Assembly: GCF_027924665.1 (NCBI RefSeq)
Contig: NZ_AP027043.1
Location: 4,030,001 to 4,094,000, forward strand
Source of the DNA: Flavobacterium sp. GSB-24
GTDB lineage: Bacteria; Bacteroidota; Bacteroidia; Flavobacteriales; Flavobacteriaceae
DNA: 64,000 bases
Direction of reading: 5' to 3'
Positions 26,279-35,341 of the stretch are shown here, in pieces. Each line of letters begins with the position of its first letter. Within the stretch, counting starts at the first letter, position 1. A model generated the notes under the pieces. That model did no database searches. It was not told where the DNA came from and was given only the letters and a program-made list of their open reading frames with translations. The position numbers were made by a program, and so were the translations under genes.

Positions 26279-26355
26279 TGTAGAGACGCACCGCAGTGCG
26301 TCTACGTTCCAATTGGCCGTACTGAACGTTAGACGCACAGCAGTGCGTCTCTACA
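26279..26355. repeat. Inverted repeat with internal GCACCGCAGTGCG palindrome
   Basis: tgtagagacgcaccgcagtg begins at 26279, and its complement ends near 26355 (agcagtgcgtctctaca). Each arm carries its own gacgca/tgcgtc palindrome, so the element can fold as two small hairpins or one long one. It sits in the 180-bp gap between the two GH2 genes. Low-complexity ctttgaacctc repeats follow at 26371-26407. Confidence 0.7.
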
Positions 26356-26415
26356 ATGCAATTCTGATAAACCTTTGAGCCTTTGAACCTCTGCCTCTTT
26401 GAACCTCAAAAAAAC

Positions 26416-29400
26416 CTATTGAAATTCGAAATTATCCAGCATCAATCCTTTCAAATCATCTCCTTCCAACGTTATTTTATACGTTCCTGCATTAATATAA
26501 CCGCCCGATGTCGTATTTAAAATCTTCCACTTTTCTGGTGCTGTAAAAAACTCAATGGTATCATTTCGCATTAAAATTCCGTACGCATCTTCCATTTTAA
26601 ATTTGACTTTTAAAGGCGTTTCATTTCTGTTCATGAATTTAAAACGCATCAAATAAATTCCCGCAACGCCCGGTTTTACTTCAAACTGAATACTGTTTGC
26701 TGTTTTTTTGGTAAACTCAATATAATCGGCTTTTTTGAAATTTCCTTTTTCAATTCCGGTTCCTGTTGTTTTAGCGTTTTCAGCTTCAATAATTACAACA
26801 GGTCTTGAATCGTCTTTTTCGCCCATATCATAAACCGGAACAACAGCAATTGTGCTTATCGATTCAGCATTATCAAAAAGAACTTTTTCTCCTTTTTTAA
26901 CCTTTTTATTGAAAATGGTAAACGAAACTCCATTGCTGTTTTTCGTTTTTTCCTCTATTTTTTTATAATCAGAAAGCGAAGCTGATTCTTTGACTTTACT
27001 ATCAACTAAAACATAAATATTCGAATCTTCTTTGGCAGTAAACGAACCTTTATTTTTAGAAGCAACTGAAAACTGTAAATAATCGGCACCGAATAATTCA
27101 GAAGGCAATTCGGTAAAAACAACATCAGAATCTGAAAATTGTTTTGAATTGATATCCATCCACGAAGCTATTCTGTTGGTTTTCTCATAAGAATCTAAAA
27201 CAAAATTCTGAATATTTTTTGGCGATGCATCTGCAGGTCTTAGTTTTCGATCTTTAGTTCCAATAGCAATTGCAGAAATAATTGCCTGCCCTGCTTTTAC
27301 ATTCGGAAACGAAATCACAATTTTTCCGTCTTTGCTTTTTACGACAAAAGTTTTCTTCAGAGCCTGATCGTGTCCCGCTTCTGCCCAAATATCAAAATCT
27401 TTTAAAACTACATTTTCGTTGATGGCAACATCAAATAAACGCCAGCCTTTGCAGTCCATTCCACCTCCAGTTCCGTACCACGGTTCTGTGAAGTATAATT
27501 CTACTAAATATTCTCCGTCGGGAACAGGAAACTCGTAACGCAATTTGTCAACACCGTATCTAAAACTTTGGAATAATTCGGGATCTTTTGTACCGTTTAT
27601 TGGATCAAAAGTCGTTCGCTGACTTGCAAAGAAATCCGGAAGTTTTTCAAAGTTATCTGTCCATGATGAAGAACCCCAAGTATATTTTCCGCTTTTGTGC
27701 GTATCTGCAAACCAAGTATTTCCTGAACTATCAGTAAATTCAAATGCACCGCAATTTACTCTGTAGATGTAATTATAGCCTTTTTTATCTTTTAATAAGT
27801 CTGTTTTTTCAGGAGTTAAATCGGCTAAATTTGGCGCTTTCGGAAGTGTATTTAAAACGATATAATCTTTAGCAACCGCTTTTCCGTTTACATATCCAAC
27901 AGCATACAAAACATTGTATTGAATATTGACATTGTTAAACTGAAAGTGCTGTCCGATTCCTGGATTTTTTAATTTTCCTAAAGAAGATTTATTCACATCA
28001 TTAAACAATTCTACTTCGTCACAATTCGAATAAATATCGATTCCGTTTTTGATTCCGGGTTTATCCCAACGGCTTGGCCAAGTGTGCGAAACGATATACA
28101 CCATCGGATTGGTTTTGTTCGAAACGTAATTGGCTCTGTACATATAAAACGCATCTAAAGGTTCGCCCCAAATGGTAAAAAGTCCTTTGTAATTTACCGG
28201 GCCTACTTTGTCAATATCTCTAAAGCCTTCTCCGTTCTGTACGCGTCCCGGATTTTCATGCGAAGCAAAAAGCCAGTTGAACTGCCCCGCAATTTTATCT
28301 TTAACCGATTCGGCTTCGCGAACTTTAATTTCCATTAATTGAGAGAATCTGTTTTCGCTCAAAGTTCCTTTTTGGTCAAACTCGCCTTCGGTATGTAAAT
28401 CAGCTGAGCGCCAAGCGCCGTATTCACCGTTTAACAACTGCGTGCTCATTTCTAAATGATATTTCAAAGGGTCTCCGCCATACGTTCCTGACCAGTTTTG
28501 AACGACATTCCAGTCTGTTCCTTCTCCTCCATTACAAGTCGTCACGATTCTTTGAGAAGCTGATAACGGATCCATTTCGCGGATAATCTGAGTACATTCT
28601 TCTGCAAATTCTTTCGGAATAGTACTTTCATTCTGCAATCCCCACATCACCACCGACGGACTATTTCTGCGTTCCTTAATCCATTCGCGTAATAAGGTTT
28701 TGAAGTTTTCTTTAAATTCTGGTGTATCGTACCAAATATGCGCCGAAAACTGACTCCAAAATAAAATTCCGTTTTCGTCTAATTCTTTTTGATACAATAA
28801 ATTATGAGGCTGATGCGCTTCTCTAAAAGCGTTAAATCCGCCCGCTTTGATTTGTTCGATTCTGGAATGAATCATTTCGTCTGAAAACGAATGACTGTTT
28901 CCAATTAAATGTTCGTATTCGCAGGTTCCGTTGATGAATAAAGGTTCGCCATTGATAAAAAAACGATTGTCTTTTCCGTCACGGCTGACCGGCCAGCTCA
29001 CCCAACGGATTCCGTAAGGTGTTGTTAACTGATCGATTATTTTTCCGTTTTCATAAATAGAAGTCACCAATTTGTACAAATACGGACTCGACGGCGACCA
29101 TAATTTCGGATTTATAATCTCTGGAAGTGTTTGTGTTATTTCTTTTGTTTCTCCTGAATTAATTTTGTTGTCGCTTTTTGTAATGGCAACTTTCTTTCCT
29201 GAAGCATCAAAAAGGATGTTTTCAATCGTTAAATTTCGGTTTGAAGCACCGTAATTCTTGATTTCTGTTGTAGTATGAAGAATGGCTTTTTGTTTGGAAA
29301 CCGATTTATCATTCCAGATATGAACTCCAAAAGGTTCTATTCTAACATCGTTTGTAACAACCAACGTAACAGGTCTAAAAATTCCCATTGGCTGCGAACC

Positions 29401-29943
29401 TTCAGAAAATCCCCATTCGCCAGAACATCCTCCGCAAACCCAAGGAAGATCGGCAATAAAAGAGGGATGTGCTGCTTTAACCAAAATCTGGTTTTCTTTA
29501 TCGAAAGAAACGGCTTTTGTTATGTCTAATGTAAAAGTAGTTCTGCCACCTTTGTGTTCGCCGACTTTTTTGCCGTTTACCCAAACTGTTGCGTAGGAAC
29601 TGACGCCTTCAAAATAGAGGAAAAGCTTTTTAGAAACGTCTTTTTTATCCAGTTTTAAAGATTTCTTGTACCAAGCAGTACCATGTAAATTTCCATGTTT
29701 TGTTCTTCTGAAACCATAATACTGATCCCAATTGTGAGGCACACTTACCTTTTGCCAATTGGAATCAGTTTTTGGATTTTCTACAAAATCTTCTTCTTTC
29801 AGCGGAAGATTATCCAGTATTACGGTCTCCCAAGATGAATTCAGCGAAATTTCTTTACGAAGCTTCCCTGAACCTTTGCTCTGACTCCAAACAAAGCAAA
29901 GACTTGAAAAAAAACAAAAAATAAAAAAAACTATTCTTTTCAT
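26416..29943 (-). CDS. Large multi-domain GH2 enzyme with malectin and CBM-like C-terminus
   Basis: 1175 residues with a signal peptide to about residue 20. The GH2 sugar-binding domain has VSVPHNWDQYYGF, then a beta-sandwich and barrel with acid/base Glu439 in VMWGLQNEST and nucleophile Glu507 in LLNGEYGAW. After a DUF4982-like region (VELFNDVNKSSLGKL) comes a malectin-like domain (about 727-895; YRVNCGAFEFTDSSGNTW). Next is a linker domain and a CBM6/35-like beta-sandwich (about 1050-1175; VVIIEAENAKTTGTG and a final LDNFEFQ). It probably removes a beta-linked galactose or glucuronate from complex pectin while anchored by its binding domains. CGGCSGEWGF at 170-179 is an unusual Cys-rich insertion in the N-terminal domain. 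It lies 334 bp after the GH67/115-like gene, the gap being filled by repeats. Confidence 0.88.
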   Translation of the reverse strand: MKRIVFFIFCFFSSLCFVWSQSKGSGKLRKEISLNSSWETVILDNLPLKEEDFVENPKTDSNWQKVSVPHNWDQYYGFRRTKHGNLHGTAWYKKSLKLDKKDVSKKLFLYFEGVSSYATVWVNGKKVGEHKGGRTTFTLDITKAVSFDKENQILVKAAHPSFIADLPWVCGGCSGEWGFSEGSQPMGIFRPVTLVVTNDVRIEPFGVHIWNDKSVSKQKAILHTTTEIKNYGASNRNLTIENILFDASGKKVAITKSDNKINSGETKEITQTLPEIINPKLWSPSSPYLYKLVTSIYENGKIIDQLTTPYGIRWVSWPVSRDGKDNRFFINGEPLFINGTCEYEHLIGNSHSFSDEMIHSRIEQIKAGGFNAFREAHQPHNLLYQKELDENGILFWSQFSAHIWYDTPEFKENFKTLLREWIKERRNSPSVVMWGLQNESTIPKEFAEECTQIIREMDPLSASQRIVTTCNGGEGTDWNVVQNWSGTYGGDPLKYHLEMSTQLLNGEYGAWRSADLHTEGEFDQKGTLSENRFSQLMEIKVREAESVKDKIAGQFNWLFASHENPGRVQNGEGFRDIDKVGPVNYKGLFTIWGEPLDAFYMYRANYVSNKTNPMVYIVSHTWPSRWDKPGIKNGIDIYSNCDEVELFNDVNKSSLGKLKNPGIGQHFQFNNVNIQYNVLYAVGYVNGKAVAKDYIVLNTLPKAPNLADLTPEKTDLLKDKKGYNYIYRVNCGAFEFTDSSGNTWFADTHKSGKYTWGSSSWTDNFEKLPDFFASQRTTFDPINGTKDPELFQSFRYGVDKLRYEFPVPDGEYLVELYFTEPWYGTGGGMDCKGWRLFDVAINENVVLKDFDIWAEAGHDQALKKTFVVKSKDGKIVISFPNVKAGQAIISAIAIGTKDRKLRPADASPKNIQNFVLDSYEKTNRIASWMDINSKQFSDSDVVFTELPSELFGADYLQFSVASKNKGSFTAKEDSNIYVLVDSKVKESASLSDYKKIEEKTKNSNGVSFTIFNKKVKKGEKVLFDNAESISTIAVVPVYDMGEKDDSRPVVIIEAENAKTTGTGIEKGNFKKADYIEFTKKTANSIQFEVKPGVAGIYLMRFKFMNRNETPLKVKFKMEDAYGILMRNDTIEFFTAPEKWKILNTTSGGYINAGTYKITLEGDDLKGLMLDNFEFQ

Positions 29944-30001
29944 ATTTTATTATTGAACCATATAAGTGATATAAGGTTATTAAAGTTTGATATACGGCTT
30001 T

Positions 30002-30113
30002 TTGTCATTTCGACGAAGGAGAAATCTTCGCAAGTAGCTCCGTATAGAAATGTCACCAATCTTTAGCAACTTGCGAAGATCCCTCTCCCGAAGTCTCGGG
30101 ATCGGGATGACAA
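30002..30113 (+). repeat. ~110-bp palindromic repeat, family A (copy 2, hybrid right end)
   Basis: The left arm is the standard family-A end (ttgtcatttcgacgaagga) and the interior carries caatctttag. The right end instead reads cccgaagtctcgggatcggg then atgacaa, matching the short palindrome at 4658-4699. It looks like a recombinant of two related repeats. Confidence 0.75.
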
Positions 30114-30136
30114 GATTGTATTTATACTTTGCGTAT

Positions 30137-30169
30137 AAACCTGACGGTTTTTTAAAACCCGTCAGGTTT
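30137..30169. repeat. Palindrome of the aaacctgacgg type
   Basis: An 11-bp stem (30137-30147 with 30159-30169) around an A/T core. Related palindromes occur at 40378-40408 and 49501-49533. It forms part of the repeat cluster filling the 334-bp gap 29944-30277. Confidence 0.75.
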
Positions 30170-30181
30170 AATAACGTTTAT

Positions 30182-30270
30182 TCGCGTGAGGGATTGAGGC
30201 GGTATCCTTTTATGCAGCGGAGCGGAATAAAAGATATAGCCGAAAGCCCGACCCGGAGGGGCACGCCCAA
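30182..30270 (+). repeat. GCGTGAGGGAT...CACGCCC repeat, family B (copy 1)
   Basis: It begins tcgcgtgagggattgaggc and ends acccggaggggcacgccca, with partial inverted symmetry. A second copy in opposite orientation lies at 40033-40130. With the two preceding palindromes it fills the gap 29944-30277; no gene is present there. Confidence 0.7.
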
Positions 30271-30277
30271 AATCTTA

Positions 30278-33007
30278 TTAATAAAACAACCAGTCAATAG
30301 CTGCTTTCTCTCCTGCATCAATATATCCAACATCACGCGGTGTGATGATTTGATCTGCGTCGATGAAACCTAAAATCAATACTTTTCCTTTTCCTAAATC
30401 TAATTTATTTTCGCCAGGCTGGAAAGTATAGGTATGAATGTTTACTCTCGGAAGCTCTTTTAAATTCATGGCGCTTGCCAAAATAACTTCCGCCTGACCG
30501 TGGGCATTTCCTGCTGCATCTGTTTCCAAACTTGGCGGTAACAAAAATCTCTTTTGATCTGAATTGAAATAACCAACTACTAATTTAACCGCTTTTGTAT
30601 TTCTAAACTTCAAATGTGTACCTTTTTCGTTCTGGTCATTTTCTACAAACGAAAATCCTCTTAAGTTTTGAAGTTCAGGAGCAATTTTCGTTAATTCAGA
30701 AATATCGGTTCCGTAAACTTTTGTTCCTGTTTTTACTAAATAAGTTCCCGGTTTTTCGTCGATGAAAGTAACTTCGGCCGTTTTCCAAGGTTTTCCTTCT
30801 TTAGTTTCAATTTTGCCGTCTTTTGAAGATTTTAACTTCTCTAGATTTCTTTTGAAATTAGCCAATTCACGCTCGTAATGCGGTAATAATTCTGCCCAAG
30901 TTTTGTTATTACCGTCATCACCACCAATCGGAATTCTACGTTGAGCGGTTTGCATACTGTTGGCATAGTAATACGTATCTTTCGTAAGGTTCACCAATAA
31001 TTCGTAATACTCAATGCTTTTCTCCAAATGAGGCATTGCTTTGTCTAAATCGCTGATATCATTTGAATAACTGTATCTTAAAACCAATAAGGCTGCTTTT
31101 ACTTTTTCTGAAAAGAAATCTGCGAAAGCTTTATAGGCATGCATATCGTTTTTAAGACGTGCAAATTCTTCTTTATCTTTGGTAACGCTTGCTTCGGCTT
31201 TGTCGATGGCTTCAACAGCCAATCTTCCATGTTCTGTAATTTCAGCAATAATCTGTGTTGGAAGTTCGCCCGAATGCGGTTCTTTATTCCATTCCTTTTT
31301 AGCATATTCTAAAAGCAATTCGCCTGCTGGTCCACAAGATTCGTGGAATCCAGGATACACACGCCATTTCGACGGATTTACCAATTGGCTTTCAAACATT
31401 CCTAATAATAAGGTTTGACGATTTCCTTCGGTAATTCCGAAACGTCTTAATGTTTTTGGCGCAATTTCTCCTGTTTCTTCGTAGGCTTTTAAGATGTTAT
31501 TCGCAGCTTCCTGACTCGTTCCGAATTTAGCGGCTAAATCATTATGCCAGAATTTCACCTCTTCATTTCGGTCTCTTTTGCTGTCCCACGCATATCTTGC
31601 CCAAGCTTTGTACCAAATCCAGTCACGATCCATTTCTAGTAAACGCTCGCCTGATTTAGTTTTATCTGCCGAATACGGCCAATCCCAATACGATGCCTGC
31701 GGATACAAGTGTAATGCATTGGCTCCGTGAACGCTGTGCATAGCTTTAACCGTTTTTTGGATAAAGTCCGGCGAACCGTATCTGAAGGGTTCTAAGTTGG
31801 CCAAAATATGAACATTTTCAATATGAATTGATTTTAAAGCGCTCAATTGTTTATGCGTTTCGCCCCAAGGTCCGCCCGGCGTATAAGTCGTTAAAGATTC
31901 TCCTGTATATTTACTTTCTGTATATAAGTTTTTGTATAACGGAAGTGATTTTTCCATTACCAAAGGCCCGTCTGTATCGTGAGAACGTAAAATAATTGGC
32001 GGTTCTTCTGTTTTTCCTAATGCTTGTAAGCCATCGCGAACGCCTGGAATAATTGTTTTGGTAAACCATTCTACATCATCATCAACCGTATTAATCGCTT
32101 CTCCCAAGCAAACCATTAATCCAACATTAGGGTATTTTTCGATAAAAGCAGCGATAGATTTTCTGGTATAATCTGAAAGTAATGGCGTAATTGGACGCGA
32201 ACGATCTTGTGTTTTAATGTTATAATGTTCTGCAAAAGGCTTAGAAACGATAATGTTATAGAACATCTGAATTACCCAGATTCCTCTTTTGTTCGCTTCT
32301 ACCGTTAAGAATTTATAGATTTCTTCGTTCTTTTTGAAATCTTCGTCGCTTACTTCTACAGCAAAAGGATATTCTTTTAATTTCACTAGAGAAGCAAACG
32401 GATGTCCGTTCCATAAATACAAGGAATTCATGCGGTTTTCTACCAGCATATCCAGATATTTTATCCATAAAGCTTTATTGTAAAACCAAGGAAAAGTTTC
32501 CGGTGTATACGGATATTCATAAACATCACGCCCAGGAAGATAAACGGGTTTCTGCATTCCGATGCAAGCACCTCTTAAAACCATTTCCGGACTGTCATCC
32601 AAATTAATTTCTGACGGAAGTTTTCCTGAACTTTTAATACGGTCTGCTAATTCTAAAGCGCCATACAAAGCTCCAGAAGCATCTGTTCCTTCAATGTAAA
32701 TAATATTATTTTGAGTACGAATCTGAAAACCTTCTTTCTTTGTTAATTTGCTATCATCGATTTTAGCGCTTTTAGCATTTTTTTTCCAGAAATCAGTTCC
32801 TTTTCCACCAATAACAATTACTTTATCTTTTGATTTTTTGAATTTATCAGAAGAAGTTACGCTGAAACCTTTTGCTGTAAGTATTTCAGATAATTTATCT
32901 GCGCCAAATTTTGCTCTCGGCGAACTCGGATCACTCACAACTGTGATGTTCTGCGCTGTCGCGAAAGAGACATAAAAACATAAAAAAAGTAATTGTAAAT
33001 ATTTCAT
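30278..33007 (-). CDS. GH67/GH115-like secreted glycosidase candidate (alpha-uronidase-type fold)
   Basis: 909 residues with a signal peptide (MKYLQLLFLCFYVSFATAQ). Residues 20-135 form a zincin-like GH20b/alpha-glucuronidase N-terminal domain (VSDPSSPRAKFGADKLSEIL, DASGALYGALELADRIK). A TIM barrel follows (about 140-480) with MNSLYLWNGHPFASLV, GIWVIQMFYNI, VGLMVCLGEAIN (Glu303) and ILRSHDTDGP. A helical region and a C-terminal beta-sandwich complete it. This order is shared by GH67 and GH115 alpha-glucuronidases, and some database relatives are, as I recall, named alpha-galacturonidase, but I cannot assign a numbered family. A uronic acid at a rhamnogalacturonan branch point is a reasonable guess. 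It starts 208 bp after the isomerase-like gene. Confidence 0.75.
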   Translation of the reverse strand: MKYLQLLFLCFYVSFATAQNITVVSDPSSPRAKFGADKLSEILTAKGFSVTSSDKFKKSKDKVIVIGGKGTDFWKKNAKSAKIDDSKLTKKEGFQIRTQNNIIYIEGTDASGALYGALELADRIKSSGKLPSEINLDDSPEMVLRGACIGMQKPVYLPGRDVYEYPYTPETFPWFYNKALWIKYLDMLVENRMNSLYLWNGHPFASLVKLKEYPFAVEVSDEDFKKNEEIYKFLTVEANKRGIWVIQMFYNIIVSKPFAEHYNIKTQDRSRPITPLLSDYTRKSIAAFIEKYPNVGLMVCLGEAINTVDDDVEWFTKTIIPGVRDGLQALGKTEEPPIILRSHDTDGPLVMEKSLPLYKNLYTESKYTGESLTTYTPGGPWGETHKQLSALKSIHIENVHILANLEPFRYGSPDFIQKTVKAMHSVHGANALHLYPQASYWDWPYSADKTKSGERLLEMDRDWIWYKAWARYAWDSKRDRNEEVKFWHNDLAAKFGTSQEAANNILKAYEETGEIAPKTLRRFGITEGNRQTLLLGMFESQLVNPSKWRVYPGFHESCGPAGELLLEYAKKEWNKEPHSGELPTQIIAEITEHGRLAVEAIDKAEASVTKDKEEFARLKNDMHAYKAFADFFSEKVKAALLVLRYSYSNDISDLDKAMPHLEKSIEYYELLVNLTKDTYYYANSMQTAQRRIPIGGDDGNNKTWAELLPHYERELANFKRNLEKLKSSKDGKIETKEGKPWKTAEVTFIDEKPGTYLVKTGTKVYGTDISELTKIAPELQNLRGFSFVENDQNEKGTHLKFRNTKAVKLVVGYFNSDQKRFLLPPSLETDAAGNAHGQAEVILASAMNLKELPRVNIHTYTFQPGENKLDLGKGKVLILGFIDADQIITPRDVGYIDAGEKAAIDWLFY

Positions 33008-33057
33008 TGTATTGTATTGTGTTTTATTCTTTGAGAATGTTAAAAAATAATCTGCTA

Positions 33058-33127
33058 AATCTGCTTAAATCTATATAAATCTGCGTGCAATTTTTTTCAC
33101 GCAGATCAAGCAGATTTAAGCAGATTT
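33058..33127. repeat. Nested inverted repeat (cacgcagat/aagcagattt type)
   Basis: The outer arms aatctgcttaaat (33058-33070) and its complement near 33115-33127 enclose an inner atctgcgtg/cacgcagat hairpin. It lies in the 208-bp gap between the isomerase-like lipoprotein and the GH67/115-like gene. Confidence 0.7.
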
Positions 33128-33142
33128 ACTTTTTTATTTTTT

Positions 33143-33203
33143 GCCACAGATTAAAAGATTTCCACAGATTGAAAAAAATCTTTTTAATCCTTTAATCTGT
33201 GGC
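33143..33203. repeat. Inverted repeat gccacagattaaa/tttaatctgtggc
   Basis: Arms at 33143-33155 and 33191-33203, with a further direct copy of ccacagatt in the loop. It begins 13 bp beyond the stop of the isomerase-like gene, so it would be the first structure in the mRNA 3' of that gene. A half copy recurs at 53830. Confidence 0.7.
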
Positions 33204-33215
33204 TAAATATTTTTT

Positions 33216-34100
33216 TTAATTCTGAAAAATCTTTTTCAAATATGCTACATTCGCTCCGTAATTGGCTTTTACATTGTGCACTTGTGTCACGTCACGAGAA
33301 CGTTCTACAATTAGCCATCCGCCCCATTTCATTTCGTCCAACGTTTGTTTGATTTTCGGCATATCGATCGCTTTATCGTTTTCTAACCAAAACTGATCGG
33401 TGTTTGATGCATGAATCTGTGCTAAATATTTCTTTCCTAAGATTTTTAATTCTGATGAAATATCTCTGCCATTGTCAACTGCATTGGCAAAATTGAAAGA
33501 GCTTTTAATATATTTTGAACCGACTTCGTCTAAAAGTTTTTTCTCTTCTGTAGCACTCAAAGAAGTTTCAATAGCGATAACTCCACCAATTTTCCCCACT
33601 TCTTTTCCTGCCCACTGCAATCTCTTGATCACTTCTGGACGTAATTCTGGATTCTTAACCAAATCAGTTTGAGTTCCTAACGGAAGATAGGCCACTTTAA
33701 CTTTCATATTTTTCATAGCTTGAATACAATCCGTAATCATTGGCGTGATTTCTCTTGTGGCAAATGACTGCGCATAAAATCCAGACATCGCAATAGAACT
33801 GATTCCAACTCCAGTTTCTTTCGATTTATCTAAGAATTTTTGTCTCTCAACTGGATCGCCTAATTTGCTGTCAAAAGTTGGTCGGTTTCCTAAACCTCCC
33901 ATATCCAGTTCGATTCCGTCTGCTTTTATTTCAGCCGCCAAACCAAAAGCGCCTAGTTTTTGTCTTTTTAAAATCATCCAGTCGCAAACTGCTACTTTGT
34001 ATTTTTGTTTTTTATTGGAAGACTGAGCTGTTGCACAACTGTTGAATGTTGTTGACAGAACAACAAGGAAGGCAATTAATAAATGTTTTTTTAATTTCAT
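33216..34100 (-). CDS. Exported TIM-barrel sugar isomerase/epimerase-like lipoprotein
   Basis: The frame is open to 34121, but the Met at 34100 starts a proper lipoprotein signal (MKLKKHLLIAFLVVLSTTFNSC, Cys22), giving 294 residues. The mature part is an AP-endonuclease-2/xylose-isomerase-like barrel: IKADGIELDMGGLGN, VGISSIAMSGFY, KVAYLPLGTQTD, VIAIETSLSA, IKSSFNFANA and GGWLIVERS. Metal-ligand positions (Glu in IELDMGG and AIETS, Glu in VERS) look retained. Exported members of this family are common in Bacteroidota glycan loci, and some process 3-keto-sugars; whether this one does is unknown. The BNR lipoprotein gene lies 96 bp upstream, and the two may work together. Confidence 0.8.
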   Translation of the reverse strand: MKLKKHLLIAFLVVLSTTFNSCATAQSSNKKQKYKVAVCDWMILKRQKLGAFGLAAEIKADGIELDMGGLGNRPTFDSKLGDPVERQKFLDKSKETGVGISSIAMSGFYAQSFATREITPMITDCIQAMKNMKVKVAYLPLGTQTDLVKNPELRPEVIKRLQWAGKEVGKIGGVIAIETSLSATEEKKLLDEVGSKYIKSSFNFANAVDNGRDISSELKILGKKYLAQIHASNTDQFWLENDKAIDMPKIKQTLDEMKWGGWLIVERSRDVTQVHNVKANYGANVAYLKKIFQN

Positions 34101-34114
34101 GTCTATATTTTTTT

Positions 34115-34185
34115 GCCACAAATTGCACTAATTTTCACGAATTACTATTTTTAAAAAATTCGTGAAAATTAGTGAAATTCGTGGC
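34115..34185. repeat. Inverted repeat gccacaaatt.../...gtggc
   Basis: Long imperfect arms of about 29 bp (34115-34143 with the segment ending 34185) enclose an A/T-rich loop. It occupies nearly the whole 95-bp gap between the BNR lipoprotein and the isomerase-like gene. Confidence 0.7.
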
Positions 34186-34195
34186 GAACTTTTTT

Positions 34196-35341
34196 TTACT
34201 CTTCTTCAGCCTTAACAGCCGTTACCACTTTTCCTTCTTCGCCTGGCCAAATTCCGTTTTTGATTGGAAGTGCTTTTAACTTCGTTGGATCGATTTTTAC
34301 ATATTTCAGTTTTTCTCTTCTCCAAGTGTATACGATATGCACCATTCCATCAGAACTTTGGATCATAGAAGGATACGAATACTGGCTGATTTTTGAATCT
34401 TCTAAAACCAAAGTAGCTTTCCAGTTAATTCCGTCATCCGAAATCGAAACATTTAAAGGCGTTCTTGGGCCTTTTGCTTCTTTCCCTGGAGGAAGAACAT
34501 GATTGTAAACTAGTAAATGTTTACCGTTTTTTAGAGTTACGGCATCTGTTCCTGAGTTGTTATTTGGAAGTCCGATTAACTCAATATCAGACCAAGTTTT
34601 TCCGTTGTCTTTTGAGAAAGTGCTGAAAATAGCTCTGTTTCTGGTTCTTCCGATGGCCTGAATACTTCCGTCTTTATGAAATAAAATACTGGGCTGAATC
34701 GCATTGATTTTTTGTTTTCCTCTTGGAAGCGTATCGCCCATTACCCAAGTTTTTCCGAAATCAGGAGTTGATTCCATACGCAATCTCCAGCCGTCGCCTT
34801 CGATACTTGACGGACATAATAAAGTTCCGTTGCTCAATAAAACCGGTTTATTTTTGATTGGTCCTAAGAAACCATCAGGCATTTTTTGTGCTTCAGACCA
34901 TGTTTTTCCGCCATCAGATGAAGTTCTGATTACGCCCCACCATTCTGATGGTTTTGGTCCGATTTTATAGAAAAGCATTAAATCACCACCCGGAATTTGA
35001 TATAAAACAGGATTCCATGTTGGTAATCTCGAACCTTCTTTCATGACACCATCCGCAACTTTTACGCCTTCATTCCAAGTATCGCTTCCTTTAGGTTTAA
35101 TAGCGACATAAATACAAACATCAGGATGTCTTTCGTGAGTTCCTCCGAACCAAGAAGCAACTAAATCACCATTTGTAGCTTCGACAATTGTAACAGCGTG
35201 GCAAGACGGATAAGGCGCTTTATCGTAAATAAACTGATCTACTAAAATTCCTTCTTTCCAAGTCTTTTTCTCTAAAGCCGACTTACAACTTCCTAAAAGG
35301 AAAAGTCCAAACAAGACAAATGCTAATTTTGTTATCTTCAT
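34196..35341 (-). CDS. BNR-repeat sialidase-fold lipoprotein
   Basis: 381 residues with a lipobox at LLGSC (Cys19). At least three Asp-box repeats are visible: SSDGGKTWSEAQ, STPDFGKTWVMG and FSKDNGKTWSDIE. The N-terminal strand HAVTIVEATNGDLVASWFGG and the segment IQPSILFHKDGSIQAIGR match BNR_2 'exo-alpha-sialidase' proteins. The arginine triad required for sialic acid binding cannot be confirmed by eye, and sialic acid is not a pectin sugar. True substrates could be another acidic sugar such as Dha or Kdo of rhamnogalacturonan II, or a different uronide; that is inference. It is preceded by a 143-bp gap without repeats, so a separate promoter is possible. Confidence 0.78.
   Translation of the reverse strand: MKITKLAFVLFGLFLLGSCKSALEKKTWKEGILVDQFIYDKAPYPSCHAVTIVEATNGDLVASWFGGTHERHPDVCIYVAIKPKGSDTWNEGVKVADGVMKEGSRLPTWNPVLYQIPGGDLMLFYKIGPKPSEWWGVIRTSSDGGKTWSEAQKMPDGFLGPIKNKPVLLSNGTLLCPSSIEGDGWRLRMESTPDFGKTWVMGDTLPRGKQKINAIQPSILFHKDGSIQAIGRTRNRAIFSTFSKDNGKTWSDIELIGLPNNNSGTDAVTLKNGKHLLVYNHVLPPGKEAKGPRTPLNVSISDDGINWKATLVLEDSKISQYSYPSMIQSSDGMVHIVYTWRREKLKYVKIDPTKLKALPIKNGIWPGEEGKVVTAVKAEEE

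Noticed and set aside
26280..26360. Insertion sequence ends suggested by long inverted repeats
   Set aside because: No transposase frame lies between any of the inverted repeat pairs, and target duplications were not apparent.
30050..30373. 107-codon plus-strand frame
   Set aside because: It spans three intergenic repeats and the 3' end of the GH67/115-like gene, with no domain.
34196..35341. Calling this gene a true sialidase
   Set aside because: Asp boxes alone do not show sialidase activity, the Arg triad cannot be confirmed, and the locus targets pectin.
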